From: a virus | Length of the DNA stretch: 30,567 nucleotides | IMG/VR virus record: IMGVR_UViG_3300006793_007337 | Location: 1-30,567 of that record | Direction: 5' to 3' (one strand) | Translations under genes and position numbers: made by a program | Notes under the pieces: generated by a model | The model's input: only the letters and a program-made list of their open reading frames with translations | What the model was told of the DNA's origin: nothing | Database searches by the model: none | Part shown: positions 6,842-14,069 of the stretch, piece after piece | How positions within the stretch are numbered: position 1 is the stretch's first letter | How the letters are laid out: each line of letters begins with the position of its first letter

Positions 6842-8062
6842 ATGAGAGTCCCCTACATCTCGGCTTCCCGTCTCAAGACGGCGCAAGACTGCTCTCTGAA
6901 ATACCACTTTCACTACGAGGTCCCCAATGCGGACGCCGCCACTCTCAAGGAGATGAACAACCACCGAGACGAAAGCCAAGCAGGCCGTCTTGGAAACAAT
7001 GTGCACGACGCCTTGGAAGAGTGGCGACGACCCGATGAGAACGGCAAGACGCCCAAGCCATCGTTCGGACGCCTCATGACTCTGTATAAGGAGGTCTCGG
7101 CAACTCGTGAAGTCAATTTTGACATGTATGAGGACGGGAAGAAGATGCTCAAGCGTTGGTTTGACCGCCGTGGACGCGACCCTGTGCGTGTTCTCGCCGT
7201 TGAACAACAGTTCGGGTCCACGAGTGCCCCCCATGTCCTTCAACGGACAGGAACCCCTGTTTATGGGTTCATTGACCTCGTGATTGAGCACAAGGACGGC
7301 ACCATTGAACTCATTGACTACAAAACGCAACGACTTGACATCACGCAAGGCGAGGCGGACAACAATGTGCAGGCCGCCATATACCTCTCGGTGGCTCGTG
7401 AGATATGGCCCGACCGACCGCTCGTGTTCACCTTTGACCTACAACGCCACGGCACCGTCTCAACGGTGTGGACTGATGAGCGATTGGAGACCTTCAAGGA
7501 CTGGCTACACGGCCAATACGAGTCCATCCTTGCCGTGGACTCATCGGACACCCTCAAGGTGCCTGCAACCATCGGGAAAGGGTGTCAATGGTGTGGGTTC
7601 ACCGACATCTGCCCCAAGGCACAGGACCTCATGCAGAACGGTGCTTGGGACATGATAAACCCGACCTTGAGCGCCGAACTTGACGACCTACTCAACGAAC
7701 TCGCCGTTATCAAGGCCAGCAACGCCATGCTCACCAAGCGCAAGAAGGCTATTGACCAACATATCAAGAACGAGGTGTTTGACCGCCACATGAAGGTTGA
7801 GGACTGCAAAGCCGAGACGGACAACTGGTCCGTGGAGTGGCGAGAGCAGAGCCGCCGTTCCTACATTCCCACCGAGGTCCAGCGCCTCGTGCCTCCGACC
7901 GTATTCGGAACCATGGTGTCGCTCTCCAATAGCGCCGTGGACCGAGTGCTCCCTATTCTTCCCGATGATGTGGCCGAAGCCATCAAGCGAACTCAAATCG
8001 TTAAGCCTCAGCGTATGCTCATCATCAAGCCAAAGGAGAGCGGAGATGACGGAGAGAACTGA
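6842..8062 (+). CDS. Cas4/RecB-type PD-(D/E)XK nuclease with Fe-S cysteines
   Basis: A 406-aa protein. The N-terminus 'YISASRLKTAQDC' (residues 5-17) is the typical opening of AddB/RecB/Cas4 nucleases and supplies the first cysteine, C17. Residues about 142-160 carry 'GFIDLVIEHKDG' and 'IELIDYKTQ', matching nuclease motifs II and III (catalytic Asp and D-x-K). C248, C251 and C257 (CQWC..DIC) complete the four-cysteine Fe-S cluster. The C-terminal third has a helical part and an extra domain of unknown role. It probably resects DNA ends for the upstream Sak4-like ATPase. ATG 6842 is preceded by GAGGTG at 6830-6835; longer in-frame starts overlap the upstream gene and are unlikely. Confidence 0.8.
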   Translation: MRVPYISASRLKTAQDCSLKYHFHYEVPNADAATLKEMNNHRDESQAGRLGNNVHDALEEWRRPDENGKTPKPSFGRLMTLYKEVSATREVNFDMYEDGKKMLKRWFDRRGRDPVRVLAVEQQFGSTSAPHVLQRTGTPVYGFIDLVIEHKDGTIELIDYKTQRLDITQGEADNNVQAAIYLSVAREIWPDRPLVFTFDLQRHGTVSTVWTDERLETFKDWLHGQYESILAVDSSDTLKVPATIGKGCQWCGFTDICPKAQDLMQNGAWDMINPTLSAELDDLLNELAVIKASNAMLTKRKKAIDQHIKNEVFDRHMKVEDCKAETDNWSVEWREQSRRSYIPTEVQRLVPPTVFGTMVSLSNSAVDRVLPILPDDVAEAIKRTQIVKPQRMLIIKPKESGDDGEN

Positions 8063-8381
8063 CGACGAAGTGCCGTCGTCCAAATACGGAACTCGCAAGA
8101 AAGGCCGCCTCGGCAAGTCCGACGGCAGGAATGTCCGCCGTCTATGGTCCGCCATGATTGAGGCTGGTGCCGTGTTCCCCGAAGGAACTCCCATCGCCAC
8201 GGGCGAGATTCTGACCCTACCGAACCAACCGTTTGAGATGAATCGTCTCAGCAATCACCTCGCCAAGAAACCGCACCTGTTCTTCAACGCTGGTTCGGTC
8301 CGAATCGCTTCGCTGGACGGGCGAACGAAATATCCCCAGAAGGTTTGGCTCGCCTACCCCGATGCCTATGATGAAGAATAG
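8046..8381 (+). CDS. Small basic, possibly winged-helix DNA-binding protein
   Basis: A 111-aa protein overlapping the nuclease gene by 17 nt. ATG 8046 is preceded by GGAG at 8036-8039. The N-terminus is highly basic ('KYGTRKKGRLGKSDGRNVRRLW'-like composition) and the middle has a helix-turn-helix-like run ('EMNRLSNHLAKKPHLF') followed by strands ending 'KVWLAYPDAY'. This arrangement fits a small winged helix, but no family is recognised. Translational coupling to the nuclease suggests a DNA-binding partner in the same pathway or a regulator. The stop lies 11 nt before the next promoter. Confidence 0.7.
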   Translation: MTERTDDEVPSSKYGTRKKGRLGKSDGRNVRRLWSAMIEAGAVFPEGTPIATGEILTLPNQPFEMNRLSNHLAKKPHLFFNAGSVRIASLDGRTKYPQKVWLAYPDAYDEE

Positions 8382-8392
8382 TGAGCGATGGG

Positions 8393-8402
8393 TATATATA
8401 GG
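8393..8402 (+). promoter_or_regulatory. TATA promoter (TATATATAGG), class with AGTGCCCCC
   Basis: Followed by AGTGCCCCCATGG, nearly identical to the promoter at 23443 (AGTGCCCCCGTGG). Its centre lies 23-24 nt from ATG 8421 but only 14 nt from ATG 8412, so 8421 is the likely start. Confidence 0.7.
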
Positions 8403-8420
8403 AGTGCCCCCATGGACTAC

Positions 8421-8756
8421 ATGAGGCGAACCAACATGACCCGACGACCCCAAACCCAAGAACAAGCAACGAAGCAAATCAACGCTCTGACCGAGCAAAT
8501 CCGAGCCATTGAAGCCAAGCGCATGGAAATCGTGAATGATTTCACTCCCGAGGCAGTCCATCAATTTGACAAATTGGGCGACGAGTCAAGCACTCTCATT
8601 TATGAGCGACACGACCTCATCATCATACGAGAAGTCCTCCCAACCCAAGCCCAATACGACTACGAGGCTGACATGCGACTCCAAGAGCAAATCGCCAACG
8701 ACCCCTACGGTGGCGACGACTTCATGGCCTACAACATGATGGGCGACTGCTGGTGA
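8421..8756 (+). CDS. Coiled-coil hypothetical protein
   Basis: A 111-aa protein, mostly helical. Residues about 10-35 are a Gln/Glu/Lys-rich heptad-like segment ('QATKQINALTEQIRAIEAKRMEI') likely to form a coiled coil, and a second helix runs through the middle. The C-terminus is Asp/Met-rich. No family is recognised. The start was picked by promoter spacing; ATG 8412 and an upstream ATG at 8388 are in frame, but the latter lies within or before the TATA box. It is a single-gene unit: its stop abuts the next TATA box directly. Confidence 0.7.
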   Translation: MRRTNMTRRPQTQEQATKQINALTEQIRAIEAKRMEIVNDFTPEAVHQFDKLGDESSTLIYERHDLIIIREVLPTQAQYDYEADMRLQEQIANDPYGGDDFMAYNMMGDCW

Positions 8757-8786
8757 TTGAAATAGGTGGGGCGACCCCTTGGGGGT
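8757..8786 (+). promoter_or_regulatory. TATA promoter plus palindromic operator before the clamp gene
   Basis: TTGAAATAGG (8757-8766) followed by the palindrome ACCCCTTGGGGGT (8774-8786), which ends exactly at ATG 8787. The primase promoter at 20102 has the same layout and nearly the same sequence, suggesting a shared regulator binding between the TATA box and the start. Confidence 0.7.
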
Positions 8787-9596
8787 ATGCTCACCCCGAA
8801 CTCCAAGGTGTCTCGGACCGCTCGCATTGAAGCGAACGGTGGAGCGCTGGCGACATTCCTTAGTCGTCTGGCCTTGGACTCACCACCCGTGCCCGTCCGC
8901 ATCCTCTTTGAACCCGAGGGAGCATCCTGCTGGACGATGAACGCAGGCAAGACCCTCATGGTTCTGATGGACCGCTGGGCGATTGACGGCCTCAAGGTCA
9001 AGGAGCCATGCGCCATCGTGTGCAACCCCAAGGAACTCGCCGACCTCGTGCGAGCCAAGTCCCGAGGGGGAACGGTGCGTCTGACGACCTCGGCCAACGA
9101 GCCAATCGCCATTAGCACGAAAGAGCACGGGGGTGCCGAGGTTATGCCCGCCGATGAGGACGACTGCCTCATCATCCCCGACAAGAATGTGCTTCCCACC
9201 AACGACGAAGGCAAACGCCTTTTCCCCATGTTTGACGACGAGCCAGCGACGAGCGAGGCCATCCTCACCATCTCAGAATTGACCAAGGCCAGCATGGAGA
9301 TGCAAACGGCCAACGCTCCCTATGTGGCGGTGTCGTTTGACGCCAAGTCTGAGGCTCGGGCTGGTCATTGGGGAGGCAAGACTACCCGCTCGTGGACCCC
9401 AATTGAAGCCACCTTCTCGGGCGCGCCGTTCACCGTCTCCTTCACCGATACCCTCAAATCGCTCATAAGCGTGCTCAACGGCGCAGGAGATGCTCTCAAG
9501 GTCTCCAAGCACCACAAAGGACATTTCCTCGTTGTGGAGACGACGACAGGCAACAAAACCACGATAGTCGCCACCGAGGCAATCAAGGAGACATAG
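8787..9596 (+). CDS. Probable PCNA-like sliding clamp
   Basis: A 269-aa protein, the size of archaeal PCNA. The sequence alternates short strands and helices in two similar halves. The first has 'VRILFEPEG' then 'CAIVCNPKELADLV' and strands to about residue 120; the second has 'EAILTISELTKASMEM' and later 'PFTVSFTDTLKSLISVL' followed by paired strands. This is the layout of clamp folds, in which a helix packs behind each sheet. I see no strict PCNA signature, so this is a fold-level inference supported by context: the gene shares its promoter and palindromic operator with the primase gene at 20132. If correct, it would tether polymerase and nucleases on DNA. Start from leaderless spacing. The next gene follows after 2 nt. 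Confidence 0.5.
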   Translation: MLTPNSKVSRTARIEANGGALATFLSRLALDSPPVPVRILFEPEGASCWTMNAGKTLMVLMDRWAIDGLKVKEPCAIVCNPKELADLVRAKSRGGTVRLTTSANEPIAISTKEHGGAEVMPADEDDCLIIPDKNVLPTNDEGKRLFPMFDDEPATSEAILTISELTKASMEMQTANAPYVAVSFDAKSEARAGHWGGKTTRSWTPIEATFSGAPFTVSFTDTLKSLISVLNGAGDALKVSKHHKGHFLVVETTTGNKTTIVATEAIKET

Positions 9597-9598
9597 AC

Positions 9599-9808
9599 AT
9601 GACAACAAACGAACGATTCATAGAGACCGCTGAGAAAGCGCTGGGACTAACAGACGACGATAGGGGCCACCTGCGGGTGCTGGTGTGCATTGACCTGCTC
9701 ATCGCTCAAGCAGGCATCACCGACGAACAGGTTCGGATGGCGTATGAGAACCGTCTCCGAACTGAAATCAAGGCGTCGGCTGATACCTTGAAGGGTTTGC
9801 TGGATTGA
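9599..9808 (+). CDS. Small helical hypothetical protein
   Basis: A 69-aa, mostly helical, acidic protein. ATG 9599 has AAGGAG 7 nt upstream, inside the end of the clamp gene, so the two genes are co-transcribed and coupled. Hydrophobic positions repeat in a pattern expected for two or three amphipathic helices. No family recognised. By position it could be a clamp-associated accessory factor, but nothing in the sequence shows that directly. Confidence 0.65.
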   Translation: MTTNERFIETAEKALGLTDDDRGHLRVLVCIDLLIAQAGITDEQVRMAYENRLRTEIKASADTLKGLLD

Positions 9809-9819
9809 TAGGCGACACC

Positions 9820-9829
9820 TTAATATAGG
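9820..9829 (+). promoter_or_regulatory. TATA promoter (TTAATATAGG), class with GGTTAAACATG
   Basis: Centred 25 nt upstream of ATG 9850. The start region TACGGTTAAACATG recurs at 19227-19240, defining a subclass of promoters with a conserved initiator. Confidence 0.8.
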
Positions 9830-9849
9830 TGTGGACGCTACGGTTAAAC

Positions 9850-10344
9850 ATGACCAACCTAACCCTGACCACCATGCCCGAGATTGACTTCGCCGACAAC
9901 CGAGTTCGGAGAGGAAAGACCGCCCTTGAGTGGATTCGTGTCAAGGCTGAGAACAACCAATACGGAAGCGAAGGCGGCACGGTCTATATGGCCACCCTCG
10001 GCGACCACTCCTACACGAAGAACAAAATGTATCGTGGCGAGACCGCTGTTTGCCTGTTCAAGACCACCAAGGCAGAACACGGCCACGCTGGCTGGGCCAT
10101 GACCGTCCGCCACCCTGTTCACACCGACGGTATGTGGCTCCCCGTCTATGACGGCTTCAACGAGCACGAGCAGACTCACTATGTCAAGGCATACCGCAAC
10201 GCCCCTGCTGGTGCTGGTCGTGAGGGCCGCACATCCCTCTGCGGCTTCTCCTCCACTCTCCGATACTTGAAGGAGCAAGCCACCTTCCTCGCCTACTACG
10301 AGGCCGTGTTCCCCGTCCGCATGAGCGCTGAGGTGTGGAATTGA
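9850..10344 (+). CDS. Hypothetical protein
   Basis: A 164-aa protein with mixed strands and helices and several aromatic/His residues ('HAGWAMTVRHPVH', 'YEAVFPVRM'). Single cysteines at two positions are too few for a zinc site. No family recognised and no signal peptide or membrane segment seen. It has a strong leaderless promoter and overlaps the next gene by 4 nt, so the pair forms a two-gene operon just ahead of the tail genes. Codon use matches its neighbours (frequent GCC, ACC, GAG). Confidence 0.75.
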   Translation: MTNLTLTTMPEIDFADNRVRRGKTALEWIRVKAENNQYGSEGGTVYMATLGDHSYTKNKMYRGETAVCLFKTTKAEHGHAGWAMTVRHPVHTDGMWLPVYDGFNEHEQTHYVKAYRNAPAGAGREGRTSLCGFSSTLRYLKEQATFLAYYEAVFPVRMSAEVWN

Positions 10345-10652
10345 CTACGCTGAACATACGCCTCTTTGTGAAGCCCAACCGCTCCGCTATGGAGTCATGG
10401 CTTGAGCACAAGTTTGGAGCGAAGCGACGGGACGACTTCCGACTGTTCGTCTTGGCCAACGGAGACACGAGGGTGTTTTTCAAGCGGTCCAGCGAGCGAG
10501 CCAACCGACTTATGCGCTTTGATAGCGACTACGCCACAAGACTCCCAATGGCGTTTGACTCCGTGCTCCATGCGTTCTGCAAGGAGTTCGGGTTCCTCAT
10601 CGTTGCCGAGGACAAGCGCATGGACGGAGCATGGTTCTGCGTCAAACAATAG
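10341..10652 (+). CDS. Small basic hypothetical protein
   Basis: A 103-aa basic protein rich in Arg/Lys and Phe. TTG 10341 overlaps the upstream stop (TTGA) and has GAGGTG at 10329-10334, 6 nt upstream. The in-frame GTG at 10335 is too close to that site, so I prefer TTG. Strand-helix alternation ('IRLFVKPNR', 'DFRLFVLANGD', 'FGFLIVAED') suggests a small alpha/beta fold. Nothing identifies its function. It is coupled to the preceding unknown gene. Confidence 0.65.
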   Translation: MTTLNIRLFVKPNRSAMESWLEHKFGAKRRDDFRLFVLANGDTRVFFKRSSERANRLMRFDSDYATRLPMAFDSVLHAFCKEFGFLIVAEDKRMDGAWFCVKQ

Positions 10653-10661
10653 GCCGACAGG

Positions 10662-10671
10662 TATATATAGG
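10662..10671 (+). promoter_or_regulatory. TATA promoter (TATATATAGG) for the tail operon
   Basis: Centred 26 nt upstream of ATG 10693. It is the only promoter seen before the run of tail genes that extends to 19199, so it probably drives late structural expression. Confidence 0.7.
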
Positions 10672-10692
10672 GGTGGCTACACACCTCTATAC

Positions 10693-10800
10693 ATGCAGAA
10701 GCAGACCCGCCGATTCGTGAGCCGAATAATCATCAGCCCGACCATTCGTGTCGCTTGGGACCGAACGCAGTCCGAGGTTGCAGTCTATCGCAGTCGTTAA
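10693..10800 (+). CDS. 35-aa basic leader peptide at the head of the tail operon
   Basis: The ATG lies exactly at leaderless distance from the promoter, so the first codon of the transcript would start this frame. The 35-residue product is strongly basic and has no recognised homologue. It may be a true small protein, or a leader frame whose translation feeds ribosomes towards the tail-tube gene 25 nt downstream, which lacks a visible Shine-Dalgarno site. Confidence 0.45.
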   Translation: MQKQTRRFVSRIIISPTIRVAWDRTQSEVAVYRSR

Positions 10801-10825
10801 GAACCACCTTGACGAACGATACGGT

Positions 10826-11221
10826 ATGGCTACCCATGAATACACGGGCATCACAGCGAAAATCACGGTCTCCACGAGCCTCGTCGGATTCGTGTCGGGC
10901 GACTTCACGCTCACCCAAGCAACGGGGAAATACATCACTCTCGGAAACGCTACGGCGACCGACCACACCCGTGGTCTCAAGTCCGCATCGGGCACACTCA
11001 AAAGAGCATGGGGGATTGATGATTCAACCCTCTTCACCTACTTTGACACCGATGAGAAGTTTGACATCACCTTTGACAACGATGGCGCCACGGGCGCTAA
11101 CACCTACACTCTCACCGATTGCGTTTTCACGGACCTCTCGGTGGAAGGAATTGAAGCAGGTTCGGAGGGAGCGTTGATGATTAACGCCACCTTTGAGGCG
11201 CTCACATTCTCCCGAGACTGA
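10826..11221 (+). CDS. Probable tail tube (major tail) protein
   Basis: A 131-aa protein, strand-rich and acidic. It contains 'ASGTLKRAWGI' and 'EKFDITFDND', a pattern familiar from siphovirus/myovirus tube proteins, whose beta sandwich stacks in hexameric rings around the tape measure. Position is the main support: it lies directly before the G/GT tail chaperones and the tape-measure gene, the conserved order in tailed phages. A GTG at 10748 extends the frame by 26 residues but has no better start context. Neither start has a clear Shine-Dalgarno site, so reinitiation after the 35-aa peptide is possible. Confidence 0.6.
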   Translation: MATHEYTGITAKITVSTSLVGFVSGDFTLTQATGKYITLGNATATDHTRGLKSASGTLKRAWGIDDSTLFTYFDTDEKFDITFDNDGATGANTYTLTDCVFTDLSVEGIEAGSEGALMINATFEALTFSRD

Positions 11222-11251
11222 TGAAGTCTCACAACTTAGGAGGCACACCCT

Positions 11252-11590
11252 ATGACATGGCTGGATAACGCGATTGAGAAAGCAGGCGGCGAGGTCGCCG
11301 TTGATGTTTCACACCTTGACTTTGAGATTGACACCATCATGGTGAAGCCGCTCACGGCGAACGAATATCAAGTGCTCAAGAGCCACCCCGAGATGGCCAA
11401 CATCACCGACCCCGAGGACAAAGCCGAGCGGCTGGGTCTGCTCATGGTCGCTCAGATGATGAGCAAATGCGACTCGTCCATCACATGGAATCGTCTCAAG
11501 CACCTACCCTTAACGATGCTCGCTCAGTTATCCACGGCAATAACCGCCGCCATAGGCAACGCCAACGGCGGTGGGGTGCTGGGGGAATAA
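11252..11590 (+). CDS. Tail assembly chaperone, short form (gpG-like)
   Basis: A 112-aa, mostly helical protein with a strong AGGAGG site (11238-11243) 8 nt before ATG 11252. Its place between tail tube and tape measure, its size, and an overlapping second frame that can be reached by a -1 shift are the hallmarks of the G/GT chaperones, which coat the tape measure while the tube polymerises. The N-terminus is strand-like and includes 'IMVKPLTANEYQVL', a pattern common to these proteins. It ends at the TAA 11588-11590 just after the G5 slip site. Confidence 0.65.
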   Translation: MTWLDNAIEKAGGEVAVDVSHLDFEIDTIMVKPLTANEYQVLKSHPEMANITDPEDKAERLGLLMVAQMMSKCDSSITWNRLKHLPLTMLAQLSTAITAAIGNANGGGVLGE

Positions 11591-11790
11591 TCGCCCTCGC
11601 CGAATCGGACGAGGGCCAATTCCTATTTTCGTTGATGAAGGACCTCGGCATCACGCCCGAAGAATGGAGGTCCATGGACCTACGGGACACGACCTTCCTA
11701 CTCTCCGCCAAGTCGGAGTCAAACCGAAGAGTCAATAACGAGCAACGCAGAGTCCAATCTCAGCAAAGGGCGCGTAGGAGGCTGAGGTGA
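11252..11790 (+). CDS. Tail assembly chaperone, frameshifted long form (gpGT-like)
   Basis: A -1 shift at the G5 run (11581-11585) would extend the short chaperone into the overlapping frame and give about 179 residues. The T part reads 'IIALAESDEGQF', 'FSLMKDLGITPEEWRSMD', then a basic helical tail (RRVQSQQRARRRLR). The T part has no start codon near its beginning: the nearest ATGs in that frame (11467 and 11485) precede a low-complexity Arg-rich stretch overlapping the G frame. Translation by frameshift is therefore the simplest explanation. T-type tails in phages bind the tape measure. The stop TGA lies just before the tape-measure start. Confidence 0.55.
11579..11590 (+). promoter_or_regulatory. 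Likely -1 ribosomal frameshift site
   Basis: The 0-frame codons are CTG GGG GAA TAA. A glycine tRNA on GGG (11582-11584) can slip back to GGG (11581-11583) with full pairing, after which GGA ATA ATC continues into the T frame. The adjacent stop codon would favour pausing. Confidence 0.5.
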
Positions 11791-11792
11791 GG

Positions 11793-14069
11793 ATGGCGGA
11801 CACAACAGCAGTCATTGATGTTCGCGCTAACACGACGCAGTTCCGCAAAGCCATGACGGGCGTTTCGGCGTCCATGTATGCCGCTGGTGGGGCCGCTTCT
11901 CGCTTCGGAACTATCACTCGTGGGGTATTGACGCCACTCAGCGCATCGCTCACGACTGTGGCGATTTCAGCCAAGGCCGTGGCCACCATAATTCAACGGT
12001 CGTCCGTGCTGTTCATCGGCTTCAACGACACGCTGGCCCGAACGGGCGCTATTCTCGGTGAGAGCGGCGCTGGGATGCAGGCACTTGAGACGGAGATTCG
12101 GAAGGTCGGTTCAACGACACGATTCACAGCCGAGCAAGTGGGTGAGGCGGCCAACGCTCTCGCTATTGCTGGTGTGAACGCCGAGGAGATGATTTCAGAG
12201 AAGGCGTTGGAGAACCTCGTTAAGTTCGCTATCGCTGGTGGAACCGACATTCAAACCGCAACCAACATCGGCATCGCTGGTGTGAAAGCATTCGGCATGG
12301 AGATGAGCGAATTGTCCTTCGTCTCCGATGTGCTCACACGGACCTTCACTCGGTCAAATGTGAACATCATCAGCCTCGGTGAGGGCATGAAGTTCCTCGC
12401 TCCCGTAGCGCACGCCGCAGGCGTCGGGATTGAGGAAGCGGCGGCCGCTATTGGTGCTCTCGGCAACGCTGGCCTGCGTGGAACGATTGCGGGCACAGGC
12501 ATGCGTATGGCCATCAACAAATTGCTCAAGCCTACCTTTGACTCGCAGAAGGCCATCAACGACCTCGGACTCACCATCCAAGTTCTCAGTCCAGCGGGCG
12601 AGCAGGCCAGACAAACTCTCACGGGCGTGGCCACTCAATTGGACCGAACAAAGATGCAGTCGTCGGCGCTCACCAACGAACTCAAGATGCTCAACGGGCA
12701 AATGAACGACCTCAGCATTGAGCAGAAGGCCAACACGCTGGCTATTGAGCAAATTAGGGCACGGGCCGCAAGGAGCAACCGAGAACTCACCGACATGGAG
12801 ATGGCGCAGGTTGAGCGCCTCACCAAAACCAACGACTCACTCCGAGTGAGTGAAATGGAACTTGACTTGGAACGCATGAAGAAGCAACGCTCGCTGAACA
12901 TCGTCGTGGAGCAGGAGAAGGCTTTGGATGAACAGTCCAAGACGCTCACGAAAACGGTTGAGCAACAAACAACGGGCATCACGAGCCTCGGCGATGTGTT
13001 GGACCAATTAGCAAGCGCTGGGGCCACTACAACGCAAGTGCTTGAGATTTTCGGGGTGCGTGGTGGAACGGCCGTAGCGGCACTCTTGAGCCAGCGTGAG
13101 TCGTTCCACGAACTCGTCAAGGAGAACGAGAACGCCACCGATGCTACGAAGGACTACACCAAGTCGCTTCAACAACAGGTTGAGGCTGGCGGTTCGGCCA
13201 AGGAGTCTTTGCTCCTACTCGTCTCAGCCATCCAAGAGGGGATGCTTGAGGTCGGTCGTCCATTCGTTATCATGCTCACCGAATTGGCGGTCCTTTTCAA
13301 GGACGACATTCAGCAGGCGCTCAAAGACAATGTGCCCCTATTCAAGGAACTGGCTCTCTCCATCATGAGCGCTATGAGAATCATCGTGCCGCTGGTGATT
13401 GACATGCTCCCATCTATGATTCAAGGCTTGAAAGCCATCGTCCCCATCATCGTCGTGCTGGTTGGTGCGTTCCGAATCCTCATGGCCGTGCTGTCCCCCG
13501 TCTTGCAGTTATTGAGCGGTATAGGACAAATCTTGATGGGGATTGTGAACCTCTTCCAACTGGATTTTGACACGGGACTGAAAAACATCGCAGTCGGCAT
13601 CAAGGATGCAGGCATTGGACTCGCCATCACGGCCGCTTCCGTGGCCACAGGAGGAGCAATTGGCGCTGGTGCAGGTATCGCATCGGCGGCGGGTGGAATG
13701 ATTGCTGGGAGGGCAACCACGGGCGCCATGATGGCTCTTGGTGGATTCGCTGGGGACCAATTGAACAACCCCTTCTCGGGAGGCATCCAAGCACAGTTCG
13801 CTGACGGTGGCTTCGTTAATGGCCCTACGGTGGGGCTGGTGGGCGAGGCAGGCCCCGAGGTAGTCATACCCCTTGGCGCAGGAAAGGAGGCCCGTAGGGA
13901 CGCCTTAGCGTCATCTGCTGGGCTTGGGGGCATGGAGGTCTCCATCGGCGATATTGTCATTAACGGCGGTTCCAACCTTTCAATTGCTGAGGTGCGAGCG
14001 CTCATGTCAAATGAAATGCCCCGCATCATTCGGCAAGAACTACTGCGTGGCTCAAGGGGTGTGATTTGA
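11793..14069 (+). CDS. Tail tape-measure protein
   Basis: A 758-aa protein. Residues about 85-245 match the TP901-type tape-measure core ('TRFTAEQVGEAANALAIAG', repeated Ala-rich helices, 'AIGALGNAGLRGT'). Residues about 280-385 are a Lys/Glu-rich coiled coil. Residues about 510-575 are strongly hydrophobic and may insert in the host membrane, as in phage tape measures, and a Gly/Ala-rich stretch follows. Near the C-terminus 'VGLVGEAGPEVVIPLG' is a motif seen in many tape measures. The protein sets tail length; by the usual ~1.5 angstrom per residue the tail would be about 110 nm. ATG 11793 follows GAGGTGAGG; a GTG at 11787 is in frame but less likely. Confidence 0.9.
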   Translation: MADTTAVIDVRANTTQFRKAMTGVSASMYAAGGAASRFGTITRGVLTPLSASLTTVAISAKAVATIIQRSSVLFIGFNDTLARTGAILGESGAGMQALETEIRKVGSTTRFTAEQVGEAANALAIAGVNAEEMISEKALENLVKFAIAGGTDIQTATNIGIAGVKAFGMEMSELSFVSDVLTRTFTRSNVNIISLGEGMKFLAPVAHAAGVGIEEAAAAIGALGNAGLRGTIAGTGMRMAINKLLKPTFDSQKAINDLGLTIQVLSPAGEQARQTLTGVATQLDRTKMQSSALTNELKMLNGQMNDLSIEQKANTLAIEQIRARAARSNRELTDMEMAQVERLTKTNDSLRVSEMELDLERMKKQRSLNIVVEQEKALDEQSKTLTKTVEQQTTGITSLGDVLDQLASAGATTTQVLEIFGVRGGTAVAALLSQRESFHELVKENENATDATKDYTKSLQQQVEAGGSAKESLLLLVSAIQEGMLEVGRPFVIMLTELAVLFKDDIQQALKDNVPLFKELALSIMSAMRIIVPLVIDMLPSMIQGLKAIVPIIVVLVGAFRILMAVLSPVLQLLSGIGQILMGIVNLFQLDFDTGLKNIAVGIKDAGIGLAITAASVATGGAIGAGAGIASAAGGMIAGRATTGAMMALGGFAGDQLNNPFSGGIQAQFADGGFVNGPTVGLVGEAGPEVVIPLGAGKEARRDALASSAGLGGMEVSIGDIVINGGSNLSIAEVRALMSNEMPRIIRQELLRGSRGVI

